A stretch of DNA of 64,000 nucleotides from Arthrobacter sulfonylureivorans (GCA_004000035.1 RJAE01000009.1:1-64000); one strand, 5' to 3'; positions 16,802-25,784 are shown, numbered from the stretch's first letter. A program made the numbers and translations. Notes: generated from the sequence alone by a model not told the origin.

Positions 16802-17605
16802 ATGAGCACAACAACAACGACGGCGGTGCCCGCCTCGACCGCGCAGGGCACCGTGGGCACCGCGAGGCTGGTGCTGCTGCACACCAAGTTCCAGTTCCTC
16901 GAGACGGTCCGGATCCCCATTGCGGTGATTGGCAATCTGCTCTTCCCCACACTGGCCGTGTTCTTCTTCGTGGTGCCGCAGCCGGCGGCCCAGGAAGTCC
17001 CGGCCGTTGCGACGGCGATGGTCGGTCAACTGGCCATGTTCGCGGTGATGTCAACCTTCCTGTTCAGCTTCGGCATCGGGGTCGCCGAGGACCGGGCGCA
17101 GCCGTTCGAACCCTACATGCGGACGCTGCCGGCGGGCGCCGGTCCGCGGATGGCCGGGAGACTGATCAACGGGTGCATCTTCGCACTGATGGCCCTGGTG
17201 CCGCTGGTTTTGGTCGGCTGGTTCCTGACGGCAGCCGAGGTCAGCATGGCGGTGCTGCTGCTGGCCGCCGCGCTGATCCTGGTCATCGGCGCACCGTTCC
17301 TGATGCTGGGCCTGGCGATCGGCTACTCGATCTCGGCCAAAGCGGCGCTGGCCGTGGTGCAGGTGGTGCTGTTCCCGCTGGCCTTCGCGGGAGGACTGTT
17401 CATGCCGGCGGAGCTGTTCCCGGACTGGCTGGACAGGTTCAGCCAGTTTCTGCCCAGCCGTGCTGGCCGCGAGCTGCTGATCCAGGTGCTCACCGGATCG
17501 GACGCCTACCCGCTGGCGCTGCCCGTGTTGCTGGGCTGGGGCGCGCTGTTCACCGCGCTGGCGGTCGTGGCCTACAGGAGGGACCAAGGACGCCGGTTCC
17601 ACTAG
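16802..17605 (+). CDS. ABC-2 type transporter permease
   Basis: 267 residues, ATG at 16802, two bases after the ATPase stop. Six hydrophobic segments in the ABC-2 membrane pattern (VIGNLLFPTLAVFFFVV, MFAVMSTFLFSFGIGVAEDR, LMALVPLVLVGWFL, VLLLAAALILVIG, GGLFMPAELFPDW, ALPVLLGWGALFTALAVVAY). The segment FGIGVAEDRAQPFEPYMRTLPAG is the cytoplasmic coupling region and GGLFMPAELFP the re-entrant motif seen in DrrB-like permeases. It is the membrane half of the exporter encoded by this operon. A hairpin about 45 bases downstream probably ends the transcript. Confidence 0.9.
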   Translation: MSTTTTTAVPASTAQGTVGTARLVLLHTKFQFLETVRIPIAVIGNLLFPTLAVFFFVVPQPAAQEVPAVATAMVGQLAMFAVMSTFLFSFGIGVAEDRAQPFEPYMRTLPAGAGPRMAGRLINGCIFALMALVPLVLVGWFLTAAEVSMAVLLLAAALILVIGAPFLMLGLAIGYSISAKAALAVVQVVLFPLAFAGGLFMPAELFPDWLDRFSQFLPSRAGRELLIQVLTGSDAYPLALPVLLGWGALFTALAVVAYRRDQGRRFH

Positions 17606-17650
17606 CCCCGGGCTGGTGGCAACGACCGCCCGCCGCCTCCATCGACTGTC

Positions 17651-17690
17651 CAGCAGGCGCCCTTTTCCGCCGTCATCAGGGCGTCTGCTG
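17651..17690 (+). terminator. Hairpin after the ABC exporter operon
   Basis: CAGCAGGCGCCC (17651-17662) pairs with GGGCGTCTGCTG (17679-17690) with one mismatch around a 16-base loop that contains TTTT. It stands between the exporter operon and the next gene's promoter. There is no strong T-run after it. Confidence 0.55.
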
Positions 17691-17749
17691 AATAGTCCTT
17701 GGAGCCGTGCGGTTACAGTCGATTCAATACGCTCAATGACAGGGGAGAG

Positions 17750-18757
17750 ATGAGCCGGACGATCACGGCCAGCGATGCAACCTACCGGCCGACCTTCGAC
17801 GTCAGGGCCGTGCTCTTCGGCGTCGGCGTGCCGGTGCTGATGGCCGTGGGGCTTGCGCTGTGGCTGATGTCCGTGGCGCACCGGATGCCCGATCCGGTGG
17901 CCTCGCACTTCGACGCAACCGGTGTGGCCGATGATTTCTCCGGCTTCACCTCCACCGCGGTTGCCGCCGTCGTCGTGACGGCATTCACCGGCGCCGTGTG
18001 CGGACTCTGCTGTGCCCTGTATGCCGTGCCGCTGGCCATGCGTCGGTTCGGCGTCGGATTCAGCATCCTGATCACCGCGTTCTGCGTCATGATCTTTGTC
18101 GCCGGCATCGCGCCGCAGCTCGACGTCGCGGACGCCGCCGGGACCCAACTGGACTGGGGACTCTTCTGGGCCGGCGTCGGGCTGGCGGCGTTGCCGGCGA
18201 TCGGCCTGCCCTGGCTGCTAAAGCGTGACGACCACGTCAATGCGGTGCCCGCCGAGGTTCGGGATGGCTCCCATCTCGACGTCGATGCCGCCCGCCGTGG
18301 CGAAGCGTTGGAGCTGAAAATCAGTGGCTCGCGGACCCTGATGTCGGTTCTGGGCGTGCTGATGTTCGGGTCCATCGCGTGGCTGGCCGTGGCGTCCTGG
18401 TGGTGGGTGCTGGTGGCGGCAGTCATCACGGCCGCCCTGCTGGCGTTCTTCGTGGCAACCGTGCGGGCCGACGCCGACGGACTGAGCGTGCGGGTACTGG
18501 GCGGCTGGCGGATTGTGTCCATCCCGGTTTCGGACTTCCGGGTTGCGACGGCGGCGCGGGAGATCTACCCGATTCAGTACGGCGGATGGGGCTACCGGAT
18601 CTCTGCGTGGGGCTCGGCCTTTGTGGTGCGCACCGGACCCGCCGTGGTGCTGCATCTGGCTGGCGGCAAGGACTTCGTAGTCAACACGGACACGCTGCAG
18701 AACGCCGAGCGGATGGCAGCCGTGCTGAACGGCTACAAGACCGCGGCCGCTGGGTGA
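17750..18757 (+). CDS. DUF1648 membrane protein
   Basis: 335 residues; ATG 17750 has AGGGGAG just upstream. After one membrane segment (LFGVGVPVLMAVGLALWLMSV) comes the DUF1648 signature RMPDPVASHFDATGVAD, shared with SdpI-type immunity proteins and other bacterial membrane proteins. Four more hydrophobic segments follow, then a C-terminal soluble part from about 240 (GLSVRVLGGWRIVSIPVSDF, then DFVVNTDTLQNAERMAAVLNGYKT) that resembles a bacterial PH-like domain. No catalytic motif is visible. It has its own promoter region after the exporter operon. Function unknown; immunity or signalling is conceivable but unsupported. Confidence 0.8.
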   Translation: MSRTITASDATYRPTFDVRAVLFGVGVPVLMAVGLALWLMSVAHRMPDPVASHFDATGVADDFSGFTSTAVAAVVVTAFTGAVCGLCCALYAVPLAMRRFGVGFSILITAFCVMIFVAGIAPQLDVADAAGTQLDWGLFWAGVGLAALPAIGLPWLLKRDDHVNAVPAEVRDGSHLDVDAARRGEALELKISGSRTLMSVLGVLMFGSIAWLAVASWWWVLVAAVITAALLAFFVATVRADADGLSVRVLGGWRIVSIPVSDFRVATAAREIYPIQYGGWGYRISAWGSAFVVRTGPAVVLHLAGGKDFVVNTDTLQNAERMAAVLNGYKTAAAG

Positions 18758-18794
18758 ACCCGCTGACGGGTTAGTGAGACCACAGGGGTTTGAC

Positions 18795-18820
18795 GCGGCC
18801 CGCGCAAGGAGGAAGGCCGC
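18795..18820 (+). terminator. Weak hairpin after DUF1648 gene
   Basis: GCGGCC (18795-18800) pairs with GGCCGC (18815-18820) around a loop containing AAGGAGG. It lies 38 bases after the stop codon. The stem is short and no T-run follows, so a terminator role is only possible. Confidence 0.3.
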
Positions 18821-18930
18821 GCCAAGGCGAGCACCGCCGTCGTAAATCCGCCGGAAATCAGGACCGGCACGCCGCCTCCAGTAGGCTGGAAGCCGCCAAT
18901 CTCCCTCCCCGTACGTAACAGAAGGACCCC

Positions 18931-19404
18931 ATGCGCGTTCACATTGCCACCGACCACGCCGGCCTGGAGCTCAGCCACCACCTGATTGAGCACCTGACCG
19001 GCCAGGGCCACGAAGTCATCGACCACGGACCCACCGCCTACGATGCCGAGGACGACTACCCCTCGTTCTGCATCAACGCCGCGCTCGCCGTGGTGGCGGA
19101 CCAGGCCGCCGGCGTGGAAGCGCTGGGCATCGTGCTGGGCGGCTCCGGCAACGGCGAGCAGATCGCGGCGAACAAGGTCAAGGGCATCCGCGCCGCGCTG
19201 GCGTGGAACCTGGACACGGCCAAGCTGGCCCGCGAGCACAACGACGCCAACGTCGTCGCCGTCGGCGGGCGCATGCACAGCGTGGAGGAAGCCACCGCCA
19301 TCATCGAGGCGTTCCTGGCCGAGCCGTTCTCCAACGCCGAACGCCATGCCCGCCGGATCGGCAAGATCGCCTCCTACGAAACCACCGGCGAGGTCCCGGC
19401 CTAA
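18931..19404 (+). CDS. rpiB: Ribose-5-phosphate isomerase B
   Basis: 157 residues, ATG start. Interconverts ribose 5-phosphate and ribulose 5-phosphate in the pentose-phosphate pathway. The N-terminus HIATDHAGLEL and the GGSGNGEQIAANKVKGIRAAL loop are diagnostic of RpiB. As in the mycobacterial enzyme, the catalytic base position in this loop is Glu (GNGE) where enterobacterial RpiB has Cys. ANVVAVGGR and a C-terminal RHARRIGKIASYE complete the phosphate site. The stop is two bases before the next gene's ATG, so the two are co-translated. Confidence 0.96.
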   Translation: MRVHIATDHAGLELSHHLIEHLTGQGHEVIDHGPTAYDAEDDYPSFCINAALAVVADQAAGVEALGIVLGGSGNGEQIAANKVKGIRAALAWNLDTAKLAREHNDANVVAVGGRMHSVEEATAIIEAFLAEPFSNAERHARRIGKIASYETTGEVPA

Positions 19405-19406
19405 CC

Positions 19407-20351
19407 ATGCCCGAAGGCCATTCGGTCCACCGCCTGGCCCGCCAGTTCCAGGACGTTTTCGCCGGCGCGCGGCTTGCCGTTTCCAGCCCGCAGGGCCGCT
19501 TTACCGCCGGCGCCGCCCGGCTCCACGGGGCCACGCTGCTGGCCGCCCGCGCGCACGGCAAGCAGTTGTTCCTGGACTTCGACAACGGGCTGGTCCTCCG
19601 GGTCCACCTGGGCCTGTACGGGGCGTGGAGTTTCGGCGGCGACGCGACCTTCCGCGGCGCCTCCAGCATCGGGGCGCCGCGCCGGGTGGGGGAGCGGGAA
19701 ACGTACGACGACGGTGCTCCCGTTGCGTATGACGGCCCGCCGGAGCCGGTGGGCCAGGTGCGCGTCCGACTGGTGTCCGACCACGGCTGGGCGGACCTCC
19801 GCGGCCCCACCGCCTGCGAGGTGCTCACGCCCGAGGAGGCGTCCGCCGTCGTCGGTAAATTGGGTCCGGACCCGCTGCAGAGTGAGGGTGGCCTGCGGCA
19901 GGATGCGGTCGACCCTCTGCAGGCTGGGACCGACCGAGCCGCCGAGTTTGTCCGCCGGCTGACCTCCAAGCGCACCGCGGTGGGGCAGCTACTGATGGAC
20001 CAGAATGTGGTGGCCGGCGTCGGCAACATCTACCGGGCCGAGACGCTGTTCCGCCGCGGCCTGAGCCCTTGGCTGCCCGGCAAGAAGTTGTCCCCGGAGG
20101 AAGCCGGGCTGTTGTGGGCGGATATCGTGGATGTGATGGGCGACGGCGTCCGCGACGGCAAGATCATCACCACCCGGCCCGAACACCGGGACACCGACTC
20201 GGCCGGCCAGGTGCTGCCGGTCTGGCCGGACAACGCCTACTACGTGTATCAGCGGCAGGGCATGGCGTGCCGGGTCTGCGGCAACCCCGTGGCGCTGACG
20301 GACATGGCCGCCCGCAAGCTCTACTGGTGCCCCTCCTGCCAGCCGGACTGA
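19407..20351 (+). CDS. nei: Fpg/Nei family DNA glycosylase (Nei2-like)
   Basis: 314 residues; ATG 19407 is required because Pro2 (MPEGHSVHRL) is the catalytic nucleophile after Met removal, followed by the catalytic Glu3. The central helix-two-turns-helix region contains LLMDQNVVAGVGNIYRAETLF, which holds the conserved Asn, and the C-terminal four-Cys zinc finger is visible (CRVCGNPVALTD then WCPSC). This bifunctional enzyme removes oxidised pyrimidines and nicks the DNA. It follows rpiB by two bases; the pairing is common in actinobacteria. About 30 residues between 150 and 180 (LQSEGGLRQDAVDPLQAG) look like an insertion with an internal repeat. Confidence 0.94.
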   Translation: MPEGHSVHRLARQFQDVFAGARLAVSSPQGRFTAGAARLHGATLLAARAHGKQLFLDFDNGLVLRVHLGLYGAWSFGGDATFRGASSIGAPRRVGERETYDDGAPVAYDGPPEPVGQVRVRLVSDHGWADLRGPTACEVLTPEEASAVVGKLGPDPLQSEGGLRQDAVDPLQAGTDRAAEFVRRLTSKRTAVGQLLMDQNVVAGVGNIYRAETLFRRGLSPWLPGKKLSPEEAGLLWADIVDVMGDGVRDGKIITTRPEHRDTDSAGQVLPVWPDNAYYVYQRQGMACRVCGNPVALTDMAARKLYWCPSCQPD

Positions 20352-20370
20352 TTCGCGGGCCGCGGCCGGT

Positions 20371-20486
20371 CACCTGACTGCTCCGGGCGGCGTCACCTGA
20401 CCGCTCCGGGCGGCGTCACTTGGCTGCTCCGGGCGGCGTCACTTGGCTGCTCCCGCCCGGCGTCAACTGACTGCTCCGGGCGGCCC
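20371..20486. repeat. Five-copy tandem 23-bp repeat
   Basis: Five contiguous copies begin at 20371, 20394, 20417, 20440 and 20464. The unit is CACCTGACTGCTCCGGGCGG plus CGT; copies differ at one to four positions, and the fourth has a one-base insertion (CTCCCGCCCGG). No spacers separate them, so this is not CRISPR. They fill most of the gene-free stretch between nei and tRNA-Gly and lie about 20 bases after the nei stop. Confidence 0.85.
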
Positions 20487-20679
20487 ACATCAGGTTTTAT
20501 CGTCCAACTCAGGGTTTGTGGCGTATGGTCTCGGCGACAAACCCTGACGTGGAAATTAAACCCTGACTTGGAGGCGCGTGACGAGTGAGCCTGGCGTGAA
20601 GACCACGGACGAGGGCGCAGCACCGGCCGGGCCGATTTGTTGAACGGGGCCGCCGTCGTGCTAAAGTTTCAACGTCCTC

Positions 20680-20750
20680 GGGGATGTAGCTCAATGGTAG
20701 AGCCTCAGTCTTCCAAACTGATTACGCGGGTTCGATTCCCGTCATCCCCT
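20680..20750 (+). tRNA. tRNA-Gly (TCC anticodon)
   Basis: 71 bases. The acceptor arm GGGGATG pairs with CATCCCC, the D arm is GCTCAATGGTAGAGC, the anticodon loop is CTTCCAA giving TCC, and the T arm is GCGGGTTCGATTCCCGT. CCA is not encoded. A second tRNA follows 133 bases downstream. Confidence 0.96.
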
Positions 20751-20883
20751 CGCAGTGAGAGGCGGTCCAGTAGGGGCCGCCTTTTCTGTTGCGGCTGCAG
20801 CGTCAGGGCTTCATCGGCGCAGCAGTCCGCGGTACGCAATTGTGCAGCAAGCCGGGATAGCCCGTAGACTTGCGTGTGCACTA

Positions 20884-20956
20884 CGGGGCGTAGCGTAGTG
20901 GCTAGCGCGCCTGCTTTGGGAGCAGGAGATCGCAGGTTCGAGTCCTGTCGCCCCGA
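20884..20956 (+). tRNA. tRNA-Pro (TGG anticodon)
   Basis: 73 bases. CGGGGCG pairs with CGCCCCG in the acceptor arm; the anticodon arm CTGCTTTGGGAGCAG exposes TGG; the T arm contains GCAGGTTCGAGTCCTGT. CCA is not encoded. It lies 54 bases before the trigger-factor start, so some transcripts may read from the tRNA into tig. Confidence 0.95.
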
Positions 20957-21010
20957 CTCTGTATTCTTGGTGCAGATTTAACCCCTATAGCTATCAGGAG
21001 TCCTAACGCT

Positions 21011-22435
21011 GTGAAGAGCGCTGTCGAAACCCTCACCCCCACCCGGGTCAAGCTCAACGTTGAGGTCCCCTTTGAGGAACTCAAGCCCAGCATCGACGCG
21101 GCGTACAAGACCATCGCGGGCCAGATCCAGGTTCCCGGCTTCCGCAAGGGCAAGGTTCCCGCCAAGCTGATCGACCAGCGCGTGGGCCGCGGCTACGTGA
21201 TCGAGACCGCTATCAACGAGGGGCTGAACGGCTTCTACCAGGGCGCCATCGAAGAGACCGGCATCCGCCCGCTGAGCCGCCCCGAGGTTGAAATCACCGA
21301 GGTTCCGGATCCCACCGCCACCGAGGGCCAGCTGGCCTTCCACGTGGAAGTTGACATCCGCCCCGAGATCGAGCTGCCCGAGTACGCCGGCCTCGAGGTC
21401 ACCGTGGAAGCCACCGAAGCTTCCGAGGAAGACGTGCAGAAGGCCCTGGACGACCTGCGCGGCCGCTTCGGCACCCTGAAGACCGTTGACCGTCCGGCCG
21501 CTGCCGACGACTTCATCACCATGGACCTGTCCGCCAAGGTGGACGGCGAAGAAGTTGATTCCGCCGCAGACCTGTCCTACCAGGTAGGCGCCGGCACCAT
21601 GCTCGAAGGCCTCGACGAGGCCGTCACCGCGCTGAGCGCCGGCGAAGACGCCACGTTCGAGACCAAGCTGGCCGGCGGCGAGCACGCCGGCCAGGACGCC
21701 ACCGTCACGGTGAAGCTGAAGGCCGTCAAGGAGCGCGAGCTGCCCGAGGCCGACGACGACTTCGCCCAGCTGGCGAGCGAGTTCGACACCATCGCCGAGC
21801 TGAAGGAAGACCTGGCCAAGCAGGCCGCCGACGCCAAGGTCATGGAGCAGGGCATCGAGGCCCGCGACAAGGTGCTGGACAAGCTCATGGAGCTGGTCGA
21901 GGTTCCGGTGCCGGATTCCGTCGTCGAAGAGCAGATGGAACAGCACTTCCGCCCGGAGAACAGCCACGGTGAAGACCACGACACCGAGGAGCACCGCGCC
22001 GAGGTCCGCGAGAACACCGCGAAGGCTTTCCAGAACGAGATCGTGCTGGACGCCGTGGCCGATAAGGAAGAGCTGGGCGTCAGCCAGGCCGAACTGATCG
22101 ACTACATCGTCTCCTCCGCCGGCCAGTACGGCATGGACCCGAACCAGTTCGCGCAGCTGCTGGACCAGTCCGGCCAGGTCGGCATGATGGTGGGCGAGGT
22201 CCGCCGCCGCAAGGCCCTGGCCAAGGTCCTGGAGCTGGCCAAGGTCACCGACTCCAACGGCGCCGAGGTGGACCTGAGCGACTTCGTCCGCCCCGCCGGC
22301 GAAGAAGAGCCGAACATCGAGGACATGATCCAGGCTGCCGAAGCCGAAGCTGACAACGCCGAATCGGCTGAAGACACCGAAGGCGCCGACGAGGCCGCTG
22401 AGGAAGCTCCGGCCGCCGAGGCAGACAAAAAGTAG
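21011..22435 (+). CDS. tig: Trigger factor
   Basis: 474 residues, GTG start with AGGAG about 12 bases upstream. Ribosome-bound chaperone and peptidyl-prolyl isomerase. The N-terminal ribosome-binding domain has the signature [13 protein letters not shown] at about residue 42; the FKBP-like PPIase domain lies at about 155-240 ([27 protein letters not shown]); the helical C-domain follows. The last 50 residues are very acidic and Ala-rich ([21 protein letters not shown]), typical for actinobacterial trigger factors. It precedes clpP1-clpP2-clpX as in most bacteria, a conserved quality-control block, but a hairpin separates the transcripts. Confidence 0.97.
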   Translation: MKSAVETLTPTRVKLNVEVPFEELKPSIDAAYKTIAGQIQVPGFRKGKVPAKLIDQRVGRGYVIETAINEGLNGFYQGAIEETGIRPLSRPEVEITEVPDPTATEGQLAFHVEVDIRPEIELPEYAGLEVTVEATEASEEDVQKALDDLRGRFGTLKTVDRPAAADDFITMDLSAKVDGEEVDSAADLSYQVGAGTMLEGLDEAVTALSAGEDATFETKLAGGEHAGQDATVTVKLKAVKERELPEADDDFAQLASEFDTIAELKEDLAKQAADAKVMEQGIEARDKVLDKLMELVEVPVPDSVVEEQMEQHFRPENSHGEDHDTEEHRAEVRENTAKAFQNEIVLDAVADKEELGVSQAELIDYIVSSAGQYGMDPNQFAQLLDQSGQVGMMVGEVRRRKALAKVLELAKVTDSNGAEVDLSDFVRPAGEEEPNIEDMIQAAEAEADNAESAEDTEGADEAAEEAPAAEADKK

Positions 22436-22456
22436 GCAGCACACTGCCGCACAGAC

Positions 22457-22497
22457 GGACCGCCGGACTCCCGCAAGGGGCCGGCGGTCCGCCGCTT
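22457..22497 (+). terminator. Rho-independent-like terminator of tig
   Basis: GGACCGCCGG (22457-22466) pairs perfectly with CCGGCGGTCC (22481-22490); the inner CTCCC/GGGG extends the stem around GCAA. It is followed by GCCGCTTTAA. It starts 22 bases after the tig stop. Confidence 0.75.
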
Positions 22498-22509
22498 TAA
22501 CTCCCGCGT

Positions 22510-22668
22510 ACGACGGCGGTGCGCGGCTTGGCCGGGATGGGATGCACGACGGCGGTGCGCGGCTTGGCCAGGGGATGCACGACGGCGGTGCGCGGCTTGG
22601 CCAGGGGATGCACGACGGCGGTGCCCGGGAGGGCCAGGATGGGGTGCCCGACGGCGGTGCCCGGTTCC
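22510..22668. repeat. Tandem repeat with ACGACGGCGGTGC core (33-37 bp units)
   Basis: Units start at 22510, 22546, 22579, 22612 and a partial one near 22649. The second and third are identical 33-base copies; the others are 36 and about 37 bases. All begin with (A)CGACGGCGGTGC followed by GCGG or CCGG. The same core occurs singly at 30921 and 59853, so it belongs to a dispersed family. On the minus strand it reads as a repeated TAVVHP peptide, but no coding signals support a gene. Confidence 0.85.
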
Positions 22669-22796
22669 GGCGCGTGACCTTCGAGCCGCCGGAAAAGGTG
22701 CGCCGAGCGCATGGTGAACGGCCCTGGGGAAGGCAAGCTCCGGCGTCGTAATTCTGCTGCAGGCAGAGGTTTTCCCGCGCCAACACGGGCCTGATG

Positions 22797-22810
22797 CGCC
22801 GTCAGCGAAC
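22797..22810. promoter_or_regulatory. Possible ClgR box before clpP1
   Basis: CGCCGTCAGCGAAC fits the core CGCY-N3-RGCG of the actinobacterial ClgR operator, which drives clpP operons in Streptomyces and Corynebacterium (family knowledge). It lies 117 bases upstream of the clpP1 start. The left flank is a poor match, so this is tentative. Confidence 0.4.
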
Positions 22811-22926
22811 AGTGCGTTGTCAGGGAGGAATCGGGCAGCCGAACACGTTACTGTCCAAGTAGATAAACCACCCGAGGGCCGCCGGATGACGGTTTGGCCC
22901 GGGGAAGAAGCGAGAGGTATTTCAGC

Positions 22927-23571
22927 ATGTCGAATGAATCCGCCACTCCGATGATGGCTACGGTGGAAGCCGCCAGCCGCGAAGACTACATCTACAACCG
23001 CCTGCTCAAAGAGCGCATCATCTGGCTGGGCTCCGAGGTGCGGGACGAGAACGCCAACGCCATCTGTTCGCAGCTGCTGCTGCTATCGGCCGAGGATCCG
23101 GAAAAGGACATCTACCTCTACATCAACTCGCCTGGCGGCTCGGTCACTGCCGGCATGGCCATCTACGACACCATGAAGTTCATTCCGAACGACGTGGTTA
23201 CCGTGGCTACCGGCCTGGCGGCGTCGATGGGCCAGTTCCTGCTGTCCTCGGGCACCAAGGGCAAGCGCTACGCCACCCCGCACGCACGGATCCTGATGCA
23301 CCAGCCCTCCGGCGGCATCGGCGGCACGGCCTCGGACATCCGGATCCAGGCCGAGCTGATCCTGCACATGAAGCAGGTCATGGCGGAGCTGACCGCCGAG
23401 CAGACCGGTCAGACGGTTGAGCAGATCCTGATCGACAACGACCGCGACAAGTGGTTCACGGCCGAGGAAGGCCTGGCCTACGGATTCTTCGACAAGATCT
23501 CCGCCCACGCCGGCGGGGTCACCGGCGGCGGCGGGACGCAAAGCGATTCCGCCTCGACGACGGAATCCTGA
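22927..23571 (+). CDS. clpP1: ATP-dependent Clp protease proteolytic subunit 1
   Basis: 214 residues; ATG 22927 chosen because GAGAGG precedes it, although the frame is open 11 codons upstream. Serine peptidase forming heptameric rings. The catalytic triad is visible: Ser in [11 protein letters not shown] (about residue 107), His in [10 protein letters not shown] (about 132) and Asp in [11 protein letters not shown] (about 181). The oxyanion/GG segment [13 protein letters not shown] is present. In actinobacteria ClpP1 and ClpP2 form a mixed tetradecamer that is activated by ClpX or ClpC. A Gly/Ser-rich tail of about 15 residues follows. clpP2 begins 40 bases downstream in the same operon. Confidence 0.96.
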   Translation: MSNESATPMMATVEAASREDYIYNRLLKERIIWLGSEVRDENANAICSQLLLLSAEDPEKDIYLYINSPGGSVTAGMAIYDTMKFIPNDVVTVATGLAASMGQFLLSSGTKGKRYATPHARILMHQPSGGIGGTASDIRIQAELILHMKQVMAELTAEQTGQTVEQILIDNDRDKWFTAEEGLAYGFFDKISAHAGGVTGGGGTQSDSASTTES

Positions 23572-23611
23572 GCCCACGCGCCACCGACCCGAATACAAGC
23601 AGGAGAATCTC

Positions 23612-24283
23612 ATGGACTACAACTTCGGTGCCGCTGCCGGCGGTTTCGCCGCGAACATGCCGCAGAGCCGCTACGTGCTGCCCCAGTTCGAGGAGCGCAC
23701 GCCCTACGGCTTCAAGCGCCAGGATCCCTACACCAAGCTGTTCGAGGACCGCATTATCTTCCTGGGTGTCCAGGTGGACGACGCCTCGGCCGACGACGTG
23801 ATGGCCCAGCTGCTGGTGCTTGAGTCGACGGACCCGGACCGCGACATCACGATCTACATCAACTCGCCGGGCGGTTCGTTTACCGCGATGACGGCGATCT
23901 ACGACACCATGCAGTACATCCGCCCGGAGATCCAGACCGTGTGCCTGGGCCAGGCTGCCAGTGCCGCCGCCGTGCTGTTGGCCGCTGGCACGCCGGGCAA
24001 GCGTCTGGCCCTGCCGAACGCCCGCGTGCTGATCCACCAGCCGGCGCTGGGCGGCGGCGAACGCGGCCAGGCCTCCGACCTGCAGATCCAGGCGGATGAA
24101 GTCATGCGGATGCGCGCCTGGCTGGAGAACGCGCTGGCCATGCATTCGGGCAAGGACGCGGCCCAAGTCAACAAGGACATCGAGCGCGACAAGATCCTCA
24201 CGGCCGACGGCGCCCTGGAATACGGGCTGATCGACCAGGTGCTCGACTCCCGCAAGATCCACAAACCGGCGATCACCAAGTAA
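23612..24283 (+). CDS. clpP2: ATP-dependent Clp protease proteolytic subunit 2
   Basis: 223 residues, ATG with AGGAG seven bases upstream. Same fold as ClpP1: [19 protein letters not shown], catalytic Ser in [15 protein letters not shown], His in [10 protein letters not shown], and Asp in [15 protein letters not shown]. The first 28 residues ([32 protein letters not shown] region) form the processed N-terminal segment seen in actinobacterial ClpP2. In M. tuberculosis ClpX docks on the ClpP2 face of the mixed complex. It closes the clpP operon; a strong hairpin 28 bases downstream separates it from clpX. Confidence 0.96.
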   Translation: MDYNFGAAAGGFAANMPQSRYVLPQFEERTPYGFKRQDPYTKLFEDRIIFLGVQVDDASADDVMAQLLVLESTDPDRDITIYINSPGGSFTAMTAIYDTMQYIRPEIQTVCLGQAASAAAVLLAAGTPGKRLALPNARVLIHQPALGGGERGQASDLQIQADEVMRMRAWLENALAMHSGKDAAQVNKDIERDKILTADGALEYGLIDQVLDSRKIHKPAITK

Positions 24284-24310
24284 TACCGAGTAAGATTGCC
24301 GGATTGCCTT

Positions 24311-24348
24311 CACTGCCCGTGGCGCGTTATATCGCACCACGGGCAGTG
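24311..24348 (+). terminator. Terminator between clpP2 and clpX
   Basis: CACTGCCCGTGG (24311-24322) and CCACGGGCAGTG (24337-24348) form a perfect 12-base stem with a 14-base AT-rich loop. It lies 28 bases after clpP2, so the clpX pair should have its own promoter in the following 140 bases. Confidence 0.8.
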
Positions 24349-24491
24349 TGGTTACTGAAACTGTCGGCGCAGTGAATTAGAGTTGGTGTCAGCTAGCTTC
24401 GGCAACGCGGCACCAACCCGGCATTCCAGACGGGGTTGAGGCTACGGCTGCCGCGGCAAGTGCCGACGTAGAACCAAGTAAGGGGACGGAT

Positions 24492-25784
24492 ATGGCTCGC
24501 ATAGGTGAGAGCGCTGACCTGCTCAAGTGCTCTTTCTGCGGCAAGAGCCAGAAACAGGTGCGGAAGCTGATCGCCGGCCCCGGCGTGTACATCTGCGATG
24601 AATGCATCGAGCTGTGCAACGAGATCATCGAAGAGGAGCTGGCCGAGGTTTCGGACCTGGGCAGCTTTGAGCTGCCCAAGCCGCGCGAAATCTTCGATTT
24701 CCTTCAGGAGTACGTGATCGGCCAGGAGCCCGCCAAGCGCGCGCTGGCCGTGGCGGTCTACAACCACTACAAGCGCATCCAGTCCGGTCATGCCCCCAAG
24801 GGGACGGCCAACCTGTCCGACGCCAGTCCGCTGGAGGATGTGGAAGTCTCCAAGTCCAACATCCTGCTGATCGGCCCCACCGGCTGCGGCAAGACCTATC
24901 TGGCGCAGACGCTGGCCCGCCGGCTGAACGTTCCTTTCGCCGTCGCGGATGCCACCGCGCTGACCGAGGCCGGCTACGTAGGCGAGGATGTGGAGAACAT
25001 CCTGCTCAAGCTGATCCAGGCCGCCGACTATGACGTGAAGAAGGCCGAGCAGGGCATCATCTACATCGACGAGATCGACAAGATCTCGCGCAAGAGCGAG
25101 AACCCGTCGATCACCCGCGACGTCTCCGGTGAAGGAGTCCAGCAGGCGCTGCTGAAGATCCTGGAGGGAACCGTGGCCTCGGTTCCGCCGCAGGGCGGAC
25201 GGAAGCATCCGCACCAGGAATTCATCCAGATCGACACCACCAACGTGCTGTTCATCGTGGCCGGTGCCTTCGCCGGGCTGGAGGAGATCATCGGGTCGCG
25301 GGCCGGCCGCAAGGGCATCGGCTTCGGAGCCCCGCTCAAGGACGCGGCAGCGGAAAAGGATAGCTATGGCGAGGTCATGCCCGAGGATCTGCTGAAGTTC
25401 GGCCTGATCCCGGAGTTCATCGGCCGCCTGCCGGTGATCACGACGGTGTCCAACCTGGACCGCCCGGCACTGATCAAGATCCTGACCGAACCGAAGAACG
25501 CCCTGCTGCGGCAGTACCAGAAGATGTTCCAACTGGATGGCGTGGAACTGAGCTTCGAGCCGGACGCCCTCGAGGCAGTGGCTGACCTCGCGTTGGAGCG
25601 GGGGACCGGTGCCCGCGGGCTCCGGGCGATCATTGAAGAGACGCTGCAACCGGTGATGTTTGATCTGCCCAGCCGCGAGGATATCGCCTCCGTGGTGATC
25701 ACCGCCGACGCGGTGCTGAACAAGACGGAACCGACGCTGATTTCCCACGACGTGGTGGCCAAGCGGCGGAACAAGTCCGCCTGA
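24492..25784 (+). CDS. clpX: ClpX unfoldase, first copy
   Basis: 430 residues, ATG start with AAGGGGA nine bases upstream. AAA+ ring ATPase that unfolds tagged proteins and feeds ClpP. The N-terminal zinc domain has four Cys ([11 protein letters not shown], then CDEC). Walker A GPTGCGKT (about 131), pore-1 loop GYVGEDVE, Walker [10 protein letters not shown], pore-2 region [16 protein letters not shown], the ClpP-docking IGF loop (KGIGFGAP) and sensor-2 Arg ([10 protein letters not shown]) are all present, so it should be active. This copy has the less divergent N-terminal linker ([18 protein letters not shown]). An almost complete second copy follows after only 60 bases, with no hairpin between them. 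Confidence 0.97.
   Translation: MARIGESADLLKCSFCGKSQKQVRKLIAGPGVYICDECIELCNEIIEEELAEVSDLGSFELPKPREIFDFLQEYVIGQEPAKRALAVAVYNHYKRIQSGHAPKGTANLSDASPLEDVEVSKSNILLIGPTGCGKTYLAQTLARRLNVPFAVADATALTEAGYVGEDVENILLKLIQAADYDVKKAEQGIIYIDEIDKISRKSENPSITRDVSGEGVQQALLKILEGTVASVPPQGGRKHPHQEFIQIDTTNVLFIVAGAFAGLEEIIGSRAGRKGIGFGAPLKDAAAEKDSYGEVMPEDLLKFGLIPEFIGRLPVITTVSNLDRPALIKILTEPKNALLRQYQKMFQLDGVELSFEPDALEAVADLALERGTGARGLRAIIEETLQPVMFDLPSREDIASVVITADAVLNKTEPTLISHDVVAKRRNKSA

Noticed and set aside
20371-20486. CRISPR array
   Set aside because: Copies are directly adjacent without unique spacers, and no cas gene is in the window.
22497-22736. Small minus-strand repeat protein of 79 codons
   Set aside because: The unit lengths are not all multiples of three (33, 36, about 37), there is no ribosome site, and the same core occurs elsewhere out of any frame.
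20978-22786. 602-codon minus-strand frame over trigger factor and the tandem repeat
   Set aside because: It lies antisense to tig, which is certain, and the repeat part gives a TAVVHP-like peptide only by translation of the DNA repeat.
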